This document shows positions 1 to 7,753 of a DNA stretch of 15,915 nt, in pieces. Both the position numbers and the translations under genes were made by a program. Origin of the DNA: Bacillota bacterium (GTDB lineage Bacteria > Bacillota > Clostridia > Oscillospirales > Oscillospiraceae); the NCBI GenBank assembly GCA_029268085.1, contig JAJUHD010000040.1, positions 1 to 15,915 of the forward strand. Reading direction: 5' to 3'. Each line of letters opens with the position of its first letter. Within the stretch, counting starts at the first letter, position 1. The notes under the pieces were generated by a model, which saw nothing but the letters and a program-made list of their open reading frames with translations, was not told the origin of the DNA and searched no databases.

Positions 1-182
<182 letters not shown>

Positions 183-308
183 TCAACAGATTAATTTACT
201 TAAAGCTAAACTAGATTTTGGTAATGAGTGATATTTACTTTTACATTTAATATGTAAAATAAAAAAAGAAACCCAAATGACTAATATTCAAACATAAGGA
301 GAAAACGT
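183..308 (+). promoter_or_regulatory. AT-rich upstream region of the phosphonate operon with a palindrome
   Basis: This non-coding, strongly AT-rich stretch separates the transposase remnant from phnD. It contains a perfect 8-bp inverted repeat, TTTTACAT (239-246) and ATGTAAAA (252-259), around a 5-bp spacer, with a further TTTACT directly before it. A TAAAAT at 255-260 could be a -10 box but has no well-placed -35 partner, so the exact promoter is not assigned. The palindrome is a candidate operator for the operon. No clear array of Pho-box repeats (TTAACA-type with 5-bp spacing) was seen. The AAGGAG at 296-301 is the ribosome binding site of phnD. Confidence 0.4.
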
Positions 309-1406
309 ATGAAGATCTGCAAAACTATGAAAGCAGCAGCGGGTTTTATGCTAATTGCCACCATGGCGCTATCTTTGACAGCCTGCGGTATCACATCTTC
401 AGGCAACGCTTCAAAAAGTAGCACACCGGCGGCAAGCGCAGTTCCAAGTGCAACTGAAAGCAAGTATGCGGACACAATCACCGTTGTCTGGTATCCAAAC
501 GAATCGGCATCCGACTACGATGAGTCCCGTAAGCACTTTGAGGATCTCATTGCTCAGGCTACCGGGAAAAAGGTCGAAGAGAAACTTACAACCGACTATA
601 ACATAGCTATAGAGTCTCTTGCCAGCGGCCAGGCTCAGATCGGAGCCGTTATGGGAGCACTAGGTTTCCTGCAGGCTCAGGATGAGAATGCCAATGTTCT
701 GCCTCTCTTCGTCAATACCGGTGCCTCCGGCACGCTTGAAGACGCTGTCTACTATAGTTGGCTTGCCGTCAACAAGGCTGACGCTGACAACTACATGAAA
801 GATGGTAAGTACTCGATAGACAACATCAAGGGTAAAAAGATTTCTTTTGTTTCCAACAGCTCTACATCCGGCTTCCTGTTCCCTTCAACAAGTATTATCG
901 CACATTTTGCAAGCGATAAGCTTACACAGGACGATTTAGCTGAAGGCGGAGACGGCAAGTTCTTCTCCGAAGTCCTGTTCGGCGGCTCGCATCAGGGTTC
1001 AGCAGTCAACCTCCTTGCCGGCAAGGCGGATATTGCTGCTTTTTGCGATACAGAGATAATTAACTATGCCACAGCTGAATCAGGCGATAATAAGACAGCT
1101 GGCTCTGTCTGGAAGATCAACGCTGACGCAACAGCTCCCTTCGATACCGTCGCCGGCAAAGAGTTCGTCCTCATTCAGGCCCTGCCTGTTCTGAACGGTC
1201 CGACTGCTTACAACGCCGATACGCTCAGCCCCGAGGACGTAAAAGCCATCCAAGCTCTTTTTACATCTGACACTGTATCTAACGACCCGCAGGTCTTTGT
1301 TCCAAAGGACTCATCCTTTAAAGGCAGCTTTAAGAAAACCGATAAAGAGTGCTTTGTAGCGGTCGACAATTCCTGGTACGATGCAATTCGCGATATGCTC
1401 AAGTAA
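309..1406 (+). CDS. phnD: Phosphonate ABC transporter substrate-binding lipoprotein
   Basis: This 365-residue protein is the extracellular binding component of the phosphonate importer. A lipoprotein signal peptide is visible: positively charged start, hydrophobic stretch, then the lipobox LTAC with the lipidated Cys at residue 26. A Ser/Thr/Ala-rich linker (about 28-50) leads into the folded domain. The part starting DTITVVWYPNESASDYDESR is typical of PhnD-type (periplasmic binding type 2) proteins. The segment KKISFVSNSSTSGFLFPS and the later FGGSHQGSAVNLLAGKADIA are the usual PhnD landmarks that contact the phosphonate group. ATG at 309 is preceded by AAGGAG at 296-301 (7-nt gap). It is the first gene of the operon and is set apart from phnC by 133 nt containing two hairpins, which may let it be made in excess over the membrane parts. 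Phosphite or another phosphonate-like oxyanion is an alternative ligand, but the full C-P lyase downstream favours phosphonates. Confidence 0.93.
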   Translation: MKICKTMKAAAGFMLIATMALSLTACGITSSGNASKSSTPAASAVPSATESKYADTITVVWYPNESASDYDESRKHFEDLIAQATGKKVEEKLTTDYNIAIESLASGQAQIGAVMGALGFLQAQDENANVLPLFVNTGASGTLEDAVYYSWLAVNKADADNYMKDGKYSIDNIKGKKISFVSNSSTSGFLFPSTSIIAHFASDKLTQDDLAEGGDGKFFSEVLFGGSHQGSAVNLLAGKADIAAFCDTEIINYATAESGDNKTAGSVWKINADATAPFDTVAGKEFVLIQALPVLNGPTAYNADTLSPEDVKAIQALFTSDTVSNDPQVFVPKDSSFKGSFKKTDKECFVAVDNSWYDAIRDMLK

Positions 1407-1430
1407 AAACATACACCTGAAGTAATTCCA

Positions 1431-1463
1431 CCGTACATGGCGCTAAAACGGTGCCATGTACGG
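1431..1463 (+). terminator. Hairpin between phnD and phnC (first of two)
   Basis: A perfect 11-bp inverted repeat lies 25 nt behind the phnD stop: CCGTACATGGC (1431-1441) and GCCATGTACGG (1453-1463). With G-U pairs the stem can grow to 14 bp and leave a 5-nt loop. No proper T-tract follows (only ATACAAATTTT), so it is more likely a leaky attenuator or an RNA-stabilising 3' end for phnD mRNA than a full terminator. Confidence 0.55.
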
Positions 1464-1496
1464 ATACAAATTTTCTAGACATAAAAGTTTGTATCC
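1462..1496 (+). other. Second hairpin between phnD and phnC, sharing bases with the first
   Basis: GGATACAAA (1462-1470) pairs perfectly with TTTGTATCC (1488-1496); the stem extends to 13 bp through one G-U pair and three A-U pairs, with a 9-nt loop. The two leading G bases (1462-1463) also belong to the last pairs of the upstream hairpin, so the two stems compete at their junction. It lies upstream of the phnC ribosome binding site and is not followed by a T-tract. Confidence 0.5.
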
Positions 1497-1525
1497 AAAT
1501 GCTAATACTGTTAACACAAACTTAT

Positions 1526-1531
1526 AGGAGG
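1526..1531 (+). promoter_or_regulatory. Ribosome binding site deciding the TTG start of phnC
   Basis: AGGAGG sits 8 nt before the TTG at 1540. No ATG or GTG is better placed, and the protein from this TTG (MPLLELKNVSKTY) begins exactly where PhnC proteins begin. Confidence 0.8.
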
Positions 1532-1539
1532 CGAGCTTA

Positions 1540-2313
1540 TTGCCTTTATTAGAGCTTAAAAATGTCAGCAAAACATACAGCGGAGGGACAAAGGCGTTAC
1601 AAGACGTTTCGTTTTCAATCGAGGAAGGCGAAATTGTGGCGATTATTGGTCCCTCTGGCGCAGGTAAGTCCACATTGATGCGCTGTATTAACAGGCTTGT
1701 CGATACAACAGAAGGCAGCGTCGTTTTTGACGGCGAAAATATAACTGATATCTCTAAAAAGAATCTGCGACGTGTGCGAACCAAAACAGGTATGATTTTT
1801 CAGCACTATAACCTAGTTGACAGGCTAAGTGTCGTTGCAAATGTCCTTCATGGGCGGCTAGGCCACAAATCAACACTTAGCGGTGCCGTTGGTCATTATA
1901 CAGAGAGAGAAAAAGAGGATGCGTTCAAAATTATCGATGCTCTGGGATTGACGGAGCAGGCCTATAAACCGTGCAATGCACTTTCCGGGGGGCAGAAACA
2001 GCGCGTAGGTATTGCCCGGGCGCTTATGCAGGAGCCGAAACTTTTATTATGCGATGAGCCGATTGCGTCTCTTGATCCCAGCTCGGCAAAGGTTATTATG
2101 GATCATCTACAGGATATTAATAAAAATATGCACATTACAGTCATTTTAAATCTGCACCAGGTTGATGTTGCAATAAAATACGCCCAAAGAATTATCGGTA
2201 TCACAGCCGGGCATATTGTCTACGACGGGCCTGCAAATCAGCTTGATAAAAGAACAATCCATGAAATTTATCAATCATGTGAAGGTGATCTGATTTCGGA
2301 TGTTATGGTGTGA
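1540..2313 (+). CDS. phnC: Phosphonate ABC transporter ATP-binding protein
   Basis: A 257-residue ABC ATPase that powers phosphonate import with the two PhnE permeases. Visible motifs are Walker A GPSGAGKST (37-45), the Q-loop in MIFQHYNLVDRLSV, the signature LSGGQ (148-152), Walker B LLLCDEP with catalytic Glu173, the D-loop SLD (177-179), and the switch histidine in LNLHQVD. The LHQVDVAIKYAQRIIG segment is a hallmark of PhnC compared with other ABC ATPases. Length fits the family. The start is TTG, supported by an AGGAGG 8 nt upstream. The stop TGA overlaps the GTG start of the next gene, so translation is probably coupled. The gene is on the cytoplasmic side of the membrane complex. Confidence 0.95.
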   Translation: MPLLELKNVSKTYSGGTKALQDVSFSIEEGEIVAIIGPSGAGKSTLMRCINRLVDTTEGSVVFDGENITDISKKNLRRVRTKTGMIFQHYNLVDRLSVVANVLHGRLGHKSTLSGAVGHYTEREKEDAFKIIDALGLTEQAYKPCNALSGGQKQRVGIARALMQEPKLLLCDEPIASLDPSSAKVIMDHLQDINKNMHITVILNLHQVDVAIKYAQRIIGITAGHIVYDGPANQLDKRTIHEIYQSCEGDLISDVMV

Positions 2314-3107
2314 TTATGGAAAAAAGACTGGATATATTTAAAAAGCGCAAGGCAACAATGACGACAGTATTTCTTTGTGTAGTGTTGCTTTTTATCGGCG
2401 CGTCAATTGTTGCTGAGTTTGATCCAGTTGCCGGCATCACTGCATTTCCAAAGGCCTTTGCGTGGATGGCTGAAAAACTGATACCTAACGCCAAAGCAAT
2501 GAGCCGGCTGCCGAATATTTTGGCAAAACTCTATGAAACTGCGCTTCTTTCAATCGCTGTCACTTTTACCTCAGGAATCTTCGCTTTCTTTTTTTCATTG
2601 TTAGGTTCCAAAACAACAAAACTTAATCCTATAGTCGGACGCATTGTCCGTATCATCGCAGCGTTTTTTAGAAATGTTCCAGATGTGGTCTGGGCAATGC
2701 TCCTCCTTTTTTCGTTCGGACAAAATATTCTGACGGGTTTTTTAGCGCTGTTTTTTTATACATTTGGTTTGCTGACCAGAGCATTTATTGAAACAATCGA
2801 CGAGGTGAGCGCCTCGTGCGTTGAGGCTCTGACAGCTACGGGCGCAAGCTTTATGCAGGTCGTTTTTCAAGGAATAATCCCATCGGCGATGGCCGAAATC
2901 ATCACTTGGATTCTTTATATGATTGAGACGAATATCCGTTCTTCGACGCTTATCGGCATCCTCACAGCAACAGGCATCGGCTATCTTTTTGACTTATATT
3001 TTAAGCGCCTCGATTATGCTTCTGCGGGGCTTGTCGTCATCGCCATAGTCTTACTTGTAATCATAATTGAGACCATATCAAACAGTATAAGGAAGGTGAT
3101 TTTATAA
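2310..3107 (+). CDS. phnE: Phosphonate ABC transporter permease, first subunit
   Basis: A 265-residue integral membrane protein with several hydrophobic segments (for example about 17-35, 70-95, 120-150 and 235-258). The cytoplasmic coupling motif of ABC importers is clear: VEALTATGASFMQVVFQGIIP beginning at residue 171 (EAA...G motif), which docks on PhnC. The order D-C-E and the segment FFRNVPDVVWAMLLLFSFG are typical of PhnE. The start is ambiguous: GTG at 2310 overlaps the phnC stop as GTGA and suits translational coupling, while ATG at 2316 would shorten the protein by two residues; neither has a strong ribosome binding site. It is followed by a second, divergent PhnE, so the channel is probably a heterodimer. 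Confidence 0.93.
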   Translation: MIMEKRLDIFKKRKATMTTVFLCVVLLFIGASIVAEFDPVAGITAFPKAFAWMAEKLIPNAKAMSRLPNILAKLYETALLSIAVTFTSGIFAFFFSLLGSKTTKLNPIVGRIVRIIAAFFRNVPDVVWAMLLLFSFGQNILTGFLALFFYTFGLLTRAFIETIDEVSASCVEALTATGASFMQVVFQGIIPSAMAEIITWILYMIETNIRSSTLIGILTATGIGYLFDLYFKRLDYASAGLVVIAIVLLVIIIETISNSIRKVIL

Positions 3108-3976
3108 TGAATGATTCCGCCGCTCTTTCCTTGCCCCATAAGGAAATTGATATAAAGATACATATGAAGAAAACACCGTCCGGGAAGATAAGGATTAGTG
3201 CTGGCAACAAGAGCTCGCGTATGGTCAAATACACAATGATTATGCTACTTGTTCTGACCGTTTTCGGGTTTCTCACGTTTGACTATAAAAATGTTGATTT
3301 CGCTCAGGCAATCAGCAGTACTCTCCATAACATAAAAACTGTTTTTTTTGAACCTAAATTAAATCACAGCACAGTGGAAAAAGCGCTTTGGGACCTGCTC
3401 ATCACCTTCTGTCTTGGTTTGCTATCGACATTTTTTGGTGCTCTTATAGCATTGTTCGCTTCATTGCTATGCGCGAAGAATATCTCGAAACCGGGGGTTT
3501 CTGTATTTGTAAAGGGTATCGTTGCGCTGATTCGCGCAATCCCTACGATTCTATGGGCATTAATTTTTGCAGTTTCAGCCGGACTAGGAAGCGTAGCTGC
3601 GGTTGCTGGACTTACCTTCCACAGCGCTGGTTACCTTATCAAGGCTTACGCCGAGTCCATCGAGGAAATGGATTATGGAACCATCGAGGCGCTGAAGGCC
3701 TGTGGAGCCAGCTACTGGCAGATCGTTTTTCAAGCAATTTGGCCGTCGTCAGTCAGCTATATGCTCGCGTGGACCTTTATGCGTTTCGAGATTAATTTTA
3801 TTAACGCAGTCGCAGTGGGCGCGGCTGCCGGTTCAGGTGGCATCGGATACAGCCTGTGGATGTCAGGCTCATTTTACCTTGACCTACATGAAATGGGCTT
3901 TATTACATATTTGATCGTATTTTCTGTAATTATTCTCGAAGCTATTGCTACAAAAATTAAGGCAAAAGTCAAATAA
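3107..3976 (+). CDS. phnE: Phosphonate ABC transporter permease, second subunit
   Basis: A 289-residue membrane permease paralogous to its upstream neighbour. It has a longer charged cytoplasmic N-terminus (about residues 1-40, Lys/Arg rich) before the first membrane segment (MIMLLVLTVFGFLTF). The EAA coupling motif is EALKACGA at 194-201, and IRAIPTILWALIFAVSAGLG parallels the FRNVPDVVWAM segment of the first subunit. ATG at 3107 overlaps the previous TAA as TAATG and is served by AAGGAAGG at about 3089-3096. Two adjacent phnE genes are common in Gram-positive phosphonate importers and usually form a heterodimer over a PhnC dimer. A downstream ATG at residue 20 exists but has no better ribosome binding site. 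Confidence 0.93.
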   Translation: MNDSAALSLPHKEIDIKIHMKKTPSGKIRISAGNKSSRMVKYTMIMLLVLTVFGFLTFDYKNVDFAQAISSTLHNIKTVFFEPKLNHSTVEKALWDLLITFCLGLLSTFFGALIALFASLLCAKNISKPGVSVFVKGIVALIRAIPTILWALIFAVSAGLGSVAAVAGLTFHSAGYLIKAYAESIEEMDYGTIEALKACGASYWQIVFQAIWPSSVSYMLAWTFMRFEINFINAVAVGAAAGSGGIGYSLWMSGSFYLDLHEMGFITYLIVFSVIILEAIATKIKAKVK

Positions 3977-3988
3977 GGAAACAAAGAA

Positions 3989-4417
3989 ATGGATAAAAAA
4001 AGACTCTTTAAAATTCTGGCGAAAGCGGATGCCGAGGATATTTCTGCTATGGCCGAGAAAATCAAGAATCGATACAGCATCGTTATTATTAAAGAACCCA
4101 ATAAAACACTTGCAATGATAAAAATGCGCGAACCGGTTAAAGAAAGTCTTTTCTATATCGGAGAGGTGTTGGTTTGCGAGGCCATAGTAGAGCTTGACAA
4201 CGTCAAAGGCATCGCAGTGACAATGGGCGATGACCTAAATAAAACTCTTGATATGGCAATCATCGACGCTGCATGCAACAAGGGCGTTTTTGAGGATGAA
4301 GCAAACCTTCTAAAAATTGAAATGACACAGATCGAACTTGAGCAGAAGGAAAATGCGATGCACCTAAAAACTATGGTGAGCTTTTCCTCGATGGATCAGG
4401 AGGTACCTAAGGAATGA
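3989..4417 (+). CDS. phnG: C-P lyase core subunit PhnG
   Basis: A 142-residue cytoplasmic protein. PhnG is a structural and catalytic partner in the PhnGHIJ C-P lyase core complex; with PhnI, PhnH and PhnL it is needed to attach phosphonate to C1 of the ribose of ATP with release of adenine. Recognisable parts are the N-terminal MDKKRLFKILAKAD, the middle LFYIGEVLVCEAIVEL, and GIAVTMGDDLNKTLDMAIID, matching the conserved GYV.G.....AELxALLQD-type region of PhnG. Length is normal. ATG at 3989 follows AAGGAA at 3976-3981. Its stop overlaps the phnH start (ATGA at 4414-4417). Confidence 0.9.
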   Translation: MDKKRLFKILAKADAEDISAMAEKIKNRYSIVIIKEPNKTLAMIKMREPVKESLFYIGEVLVCEAIVELDNVKGIAVTMGDDLNKTLDMAIIDAACNKGVFEDEANLLKIEMTQIELEQKENAMHLKTMVSFSSMDQEVPKE

Positions 4418-4998
4418 CCGCAATGACAAAGAAATACGAATTTGACGAGGTGTTCGATTCGCAGGCGATGTATCGCCGAATATTAACGGCAATGTCGAAC
4501 CCTACGAGAACGGTTGATATAAAGCAGTATGCAGATAAGCTTTATGGTGAATTTCCAGCAATGCTTGCAATTGCTATGACACTTCTTGACAACGAGGTCA
4601 GCTTTAACGTAAGCGGAAACGATGAACTTGCAGAAGAGATCGTTTCTTTGACTCTGGCGAAAAAAGATGCTGTTGAAGATGCCGATTACATATTCGTCAC
4701 CGATCCTTCAAAGCTTGCTGACATTATAATGAGAGCCAAATGCGGAACGCTTCAAGACCCGCATAAATCAGCGACTATTATAACCGTTAACCCCGGGCAG
4801 CTTGCATGCCGTATCCGCCTGCGCGGAGCTGGGATAAAAGGAGAAGCAGAGCTTGAAGCTACGGAAATCATGAAAATTGCACTTGATACCCGTGATAAGC
4901 AATTCTATGAGTATCCGCAGGGTGTCGATTTTATTTTTGTATCAGATAAGGCTGAGTTGCTGTCAATCCCTCGCCTTACACTGAAGGAGGTAGTGTAA
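4414..4998 (+). CDS. phnH: C-P lyase core subunit PhnH
   Basis: A 194-residue protein of the PhnH family, a PLP-transferase-like fold without the cofactor, which forms a dimer inside the PhnGHIJ complex. The N-terminus FDEVFDSQAMYRRILTAMSNP with the conserved arginine and the small-residue turn (SNPTRTVDI) corresponds to the F......FR.lL.AMa.PG segment of PhnH, and the GTLQDPHKSATIITV stretch to the conserved G....PE.sATli. motif. ATG at 4414 has AGGAGG at 4398-4403; a second ATG at 4423, behind AAGGA at 4409-4413, is also possible and would remove three residues. The stop TAA overlaps the phnI start as TAATG. Confidence 0.92.
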   Translation: MTAMTKKYEFDEVFDSQAMYRRILTAMSNPTRTVDIKQYADKLYGEFPAMLAIAMTLLDNEVSFNVSGNDELAEEIVSLTLAKKDAVEDADYIFVTDPSKLADIIMRAKCGTLQDPHKSATIITVNPGQLACRIRLRGAGIKGEAELEATEIMKIALDTRDKQFYEYPQGVDFIFVSDKAELLSIPRLTLKEVV

Positions 4999-6059
4999 TG
5001 GGATACGTTGCTGTGTCAGGAGGCAAGGAGGCCATAGAAGCAAGTATCAGGCTGCTTGATTATTATAGAAGCGGTACCGAAAAGGACATAGAGCTTGAAG
5101 CTATCGAAAACAAGCTTGCATTGCTTGTTGACAGAGTTATGAGCGAGGCAGGGTTTTATTCAAAATCTTATGCTGCACTTGCTCTAAAACAGTGTGAGGG
5201 CTGTGTGGAGGAGGCGGTATTCCTGCTACGGGCCTATCGCTCGACTTTGACAAGAAAATATTACACAAATGTTGTGGATACAGACGACATGCGTATAGTA
5301 CGCAGAATCTCGTCAGCCTTCAAGGACATAAAAGGAGGACAGATCTTAGGCGCGACATATGACTACACACACCGGCTTCTAAACTTTGATATAAACAATG
5401 AAAGCTCCGCGCAACTGCATAATGAGGCCAGAGTTTTGCTCAATGAGCAGACTCCTGAAGAACTAGCCTCTTGCCCGAGAGTGTCTGATGAGCTGAAAAA
5501 AGACGGGCTTATAGACATTTACTCCCCAGACGATACTAAGCCGTTTGACATTACTGAAAACCTACTTGAATTCCCCGCAGTCAGAAGTTCGAGGCTTCAG
5601 ACACTCTCTAGAGCGGATACAGGCTTTATCTCGGGCCTTGCTTATTCCGCTCTGCGCGGATATGGCCTCGCACACCCGACAGTCGGCGAGCTGCGTACCG
5701 GATACGTTGAACTTTGCGTGCCTTATTTGTTCGACGATACACAGAGCATTTTTATAGGTGAGATACTTATTACCGAGGTTGAGTCTTTTACTGAGGCGGA
5801 TGACAAGGACAAGCTTAAGCTTGCCGTAGGCTACGGCGCGGTGTTCGGAAGGAATGAAAACAAAGCGATTGCAATGTCGATAATAGACCGGGAGCTTGAA
5901 GGCGAAGGCCCTAACCCTACTCAAAATGAAGAATTTGTTCTGGTGCATGGCGACAGTCTGGAGATGAACGGTTTCCTTTCTCATTTAAAGCTGCCGCACT
6001 ATGTTACCTTCCAGTCAAAGCTTGACGCTGTCAGAAAAACAAGAGGAGGAAACGCCTGA
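4998..6059 (+). CDS. phnI: C-P lyase core subunit PhnI (ribose-transfer nucleosidase component)
   Basis: A 353-residue protein of normal PhnI length. In E. coli, PhnI together with PhnG, PhnH and PhnL swaps the adenine of ATP for a phosphonate, giving ribose 1-phosphonate 5-triphosphate; PhnI alone is a purine nucleosidase. The start GYVAVSGGKEAIEASIRLLDYYR is the standard PhnI N-terminus. Other landmarks are RAYRSTLTRKYY, the AFKDIKGGQILGATYDYTHRLLNF stretch, and YGLAHPTVGELRTGYVELCV. Near the C-terminus EEFVLVHGDSLEMNGFLSHLKLPHYV contains the conserved histidines of the family. ATG at 4998 follows AAGGAGG at 4984-4990 and overlaps the phnH stop. The gene is separated from phnJ by a short gap only. 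Confidence 0.95.
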   Translation: MGYVAVSGGKEAIEASIRLLDYYRSGTEKDIELEAIENKLALLVDRVMSEAGFYSKSYAALALKQCEGCVEEAVFLLRAYRSTLTRKYYTNVVDTDDMRIVRRISSAFKDIKGGQILGATYDYTHRLLNFDINNESSAQLHNEARVLLNEQTPEELASCPRVSDELKKDGLIDIYSPDDTKPFDITENLLEFPAVRSSRLQTLSRADTGFISGLAYSALRGYGLAHPTVGELRTGYVELCVPYLFDDTQSIFIGEILITEVESFTEADDKDKLKLAVGYGAVFGRNENKAIAMSIIDRELEGEGPNPTQNEEFVLVHGDSLEMNGFLSHLKLPHYVTFQSKLDAVRKTRGGNA

Positions 6060-6074
6060 ATCGATTTCGGGCTT

Positions 6075-6917
6075 GTGATAATGGATAAAAACTATAATTA
6101 CGCTTTTCTTGATGAAGGCTCTAAAAGAGAAATAAGACGTGCTACGCTCAAGGCAGTCGCAATTCCCGGGTATCAGGTTCCGTTCGGTTCGAGAGAACTG
6201 CCCATCGGGCGTGGTTGGGGAACGGGCGGAATTCAACTCACACTCTCGCTGATCGGGCCCGACGACGTGCTCAAGGTCATCGATCAGGGAAGCGACGAGA
6301 GTGTCAACGCTGTAAATATAAAGAAATTTGTTGGGTTTTGCACGGATGTTGAGACGACTGTCAAAACTAGCGAAGCAACAATCATTCAGACCCGCCACAG
6401 GATACCGGAGGTACCGTTGAGGAACGACCAGATTCTCGTTCTGCAGGTGCCAACTCCGGAGCCTCTCCGAATTGTGGAAGCGAGGGAGGAAGTCACAAAG
6501 AAAATGCACGCGGAAAAGGACTATGCCCCGATGTGGCTTCTGCTTTATGAAAGCCTTATTAGGTATGGAAAGGTTACCATAGCCTCCGAATACCCCTGTA
6601 TGGTCGAAGGACGTTACATCATGAACCCGAGTCCTATTCCGAAGTTTGATAACCCTAAGCTGCACGAGGCTGAATGTCTCTATCTTTTCGGAGCAGGACG
6701 GGAAAAAAAGATTTACGCCATTCTGCCACATACAGAGGTCATTTCACTCGCGTTTGATGATGTGCCGTTCGAAAAAGAGAGCTTCAAAGGTAAAAAGTGC
6801 AGACTTTGCGGCAGCGAGAATACATACCTAGACGAAATGTACGACAGCGTTACCGGAGAAAAATTCTATCAGTGTTCCGATACCTCACATTGTCAGGAGG
6901 TGCGCGGATGTATCTGA
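6075..6917 (+). CDS. phnJ: Radical SAM C-P lyase PhnJ
   Basis: This is the enzyme that cleaves the carbon-phosphorus bond, turning 5-phosphoribosyl 1-phosphonate into 5-phosphoribosyl 1,2-cyclic phosphate plus an alkane. The region LKAVAIPGYQVPFGSRELPI contains the glycine equivalent to the glycyl-radical site Gly32 of E. coli PhnJ. The C-terminal cluster reads C-x2-C-x21-C-x5-C (residues 242, 245, 267 and 273 from the GTG), the spacing of the [4Fe-4S] site and active thiol of known PhnJ. PSPIPKFDNPKL and FGAGREKKIYA are further signatures. Two starts are possible: GTG 6075 (280 residues, glycine at position 32) and ATG 6081 (278 residues); no strong ribosome binding site precedes either. The last 10 nt overlap phnK. 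Confidence 0.96.
   Translation: MIMDKNYNYAFLDEGSKREIRRATLKAVAIPGYQVPFGSRELPIGRGWGTGGIQLTLSLIGPDDVLKVIDQGSDESVNAVNIKKFVGFCTDVETTVKTSEATIIQTRHRIPEVPLRNDQILVLQVPTPEPLRIVEAREEVTKKMHAEKDYAPMWLLLYESLIRYGKVTIASEYPCMVEGRYIMNPSPIPKFDNPKLHEAECLYLFGAGREKKIYAILPHTEVISLAFDDVPFEKESFKGKKCRLCGSENTYLDEMYDSVTGEKFYQCSDTSHCQEVRGCI
6895..6902 (+). promoter_or_regulatory. Ribosome binding site deciding the start of phnK
   Basis: AGGAGGTG lies inside the end of phnJ, 5 nt before the ATG at 6908. An open frame extends upstream of this ATG in the same phase, but only as an overlap with phnJ; the site and the protein start MYLNETPVLKVENLVVRY fix the start at 6908. Confidence 0.85.
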
Positions 6918-7741
6918 ACGAAACACCTGTTCTTAAGGTTGAAAATCTTGTGGTGCGCTATGGCGAAGGCTGCCCGCATTGTCGCGAAAATCTTGAAAAA
7001 AACCGCTGTACTGTCTGCGGCAGTATATGGGCTGCAAACGATATTTCGCTCGAAGTCTATCCCGGAGAGGTGCTTGGCATAGTGGGTGAGAGCGGTTCGG
7101 GAAAATCAACACTAATGAGAAGTCTTTATTTTGATATAGAGCCGACAGCAGGAAACGCTTATCTTCGGGAATACAAGGGCGGTGAGAAAAACATCTGGGA
7201 CGCGAGTGCTGCGGAAAAACGCATGATAAAAAACAATCTAATGGGCATGGTCTATCAAAACCCCATAATGGGTTTGCGGATGAAATGCTCGTCTGCCTCA
7301 AATATAGCGGAAAAAATCATCGCTGCGGGAAGCCGGAATGCTTCACAGATGACTGCTCGCGCGACTGAGCTTTTGGATGCTGTTGAGATTTTACCATCAC
7401 GAATGAAAGAAGCCCCAAAAAATTTTTCCGGGGGCATGCAGCAGCGTGTGCAGATATCCAAGGCTCTTGCCAACAATCCATCTCTGCTACTTCTTGATGA
7501 GGTCACAACAGGACTGGATCTTTCGGTTCAGGCTAAGGTGCTGGACCTGATAAGGAAGATCAAGGCAAAATACGGTATTTCGATACTGCTTGTGTCTCAT
7601 GACCTTGCGGTCATCCGTATGCTTGCCGACCGTACTGTAGTGATGCTTGATGGGAAAATAGTCGAGTCGGGACTCACTGACCAGATACTTGAGGATCCGC
7701 AGCACGCCTACACACAGCAGCTTGTACATTCGCTGATTTGA
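6908..7741 (+). CDS. phnK: C-P lyase ABC-type subunit PhnK, with a four-cysteine insert
   Basis: A 277-residue ABC-family ATPase that binds the PhnGHIJ core, on PhnJ, rather than a membrane transporter. Motifs: Walker A GESGSGKST (60-68), signature FSGGMQQRV (173-181), Walker B SLLLLDEV with catalytic Glu198, and the switch His in LLVSHDLAV. It belongs to the subgroup with oligopeptide-importer-like ATPases, as PhnK does. Unusual is a segment between the first strand and Walker A with Cys22, Cys25, Cys34 and Cys37 (CPHC...CTVC), which looks like a small zinc ribbon and is absent from E. coli PhnK as I remember it. ATG 6908 overlaps phnJ by 10 nt. Similar cysteine pairs may be common in clostridial PhnK proteins; a comparison would show this. 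Confidence 0.94.
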   Translation: MYLNETPVLKVENLVVRYGEGCPHCRENLEKNRCTVCGSIWAANDISLEVYPGEVLGIVGESGSGKSTLMRSLYFDIEPTAGNAYLREYKGGEKNIWDASAAEKRMIKNNLMGMVYQNPIMGLRMKCSSASNIAEKIIAAGSRNASQMTARATELLDAVEILPSRMKEAPKNFSGGMQQRVQISKALANNPSLLLLDEVTTGLDLSVQAKVLDLIRKIKAKYGISILLVSHDLAVIRMLADRTVVMLDGKIVESGLTDQILEDPQHAYTQQLVHSLI

Positions 7742-7753
7742 CGGAGGAAAATA

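Noticed and set aside
6015..6731. 238-codon open frame on the minus strand across phnJ
   Set aside because: It runs antisense to the well-supported phnJ gene, has no family resemblance and no ribosome binding site; it is a frame shadow.
6797..6907. Longer PhnK frame beginning inside phnJ
   Set aside because: It would overlap the essential cysteine cluster region of phnJ by 121 bases and has no ribosome binding site, while ATG 6908 has a perfect AGGAGGTG and yields the normal PhnK N-terminus.
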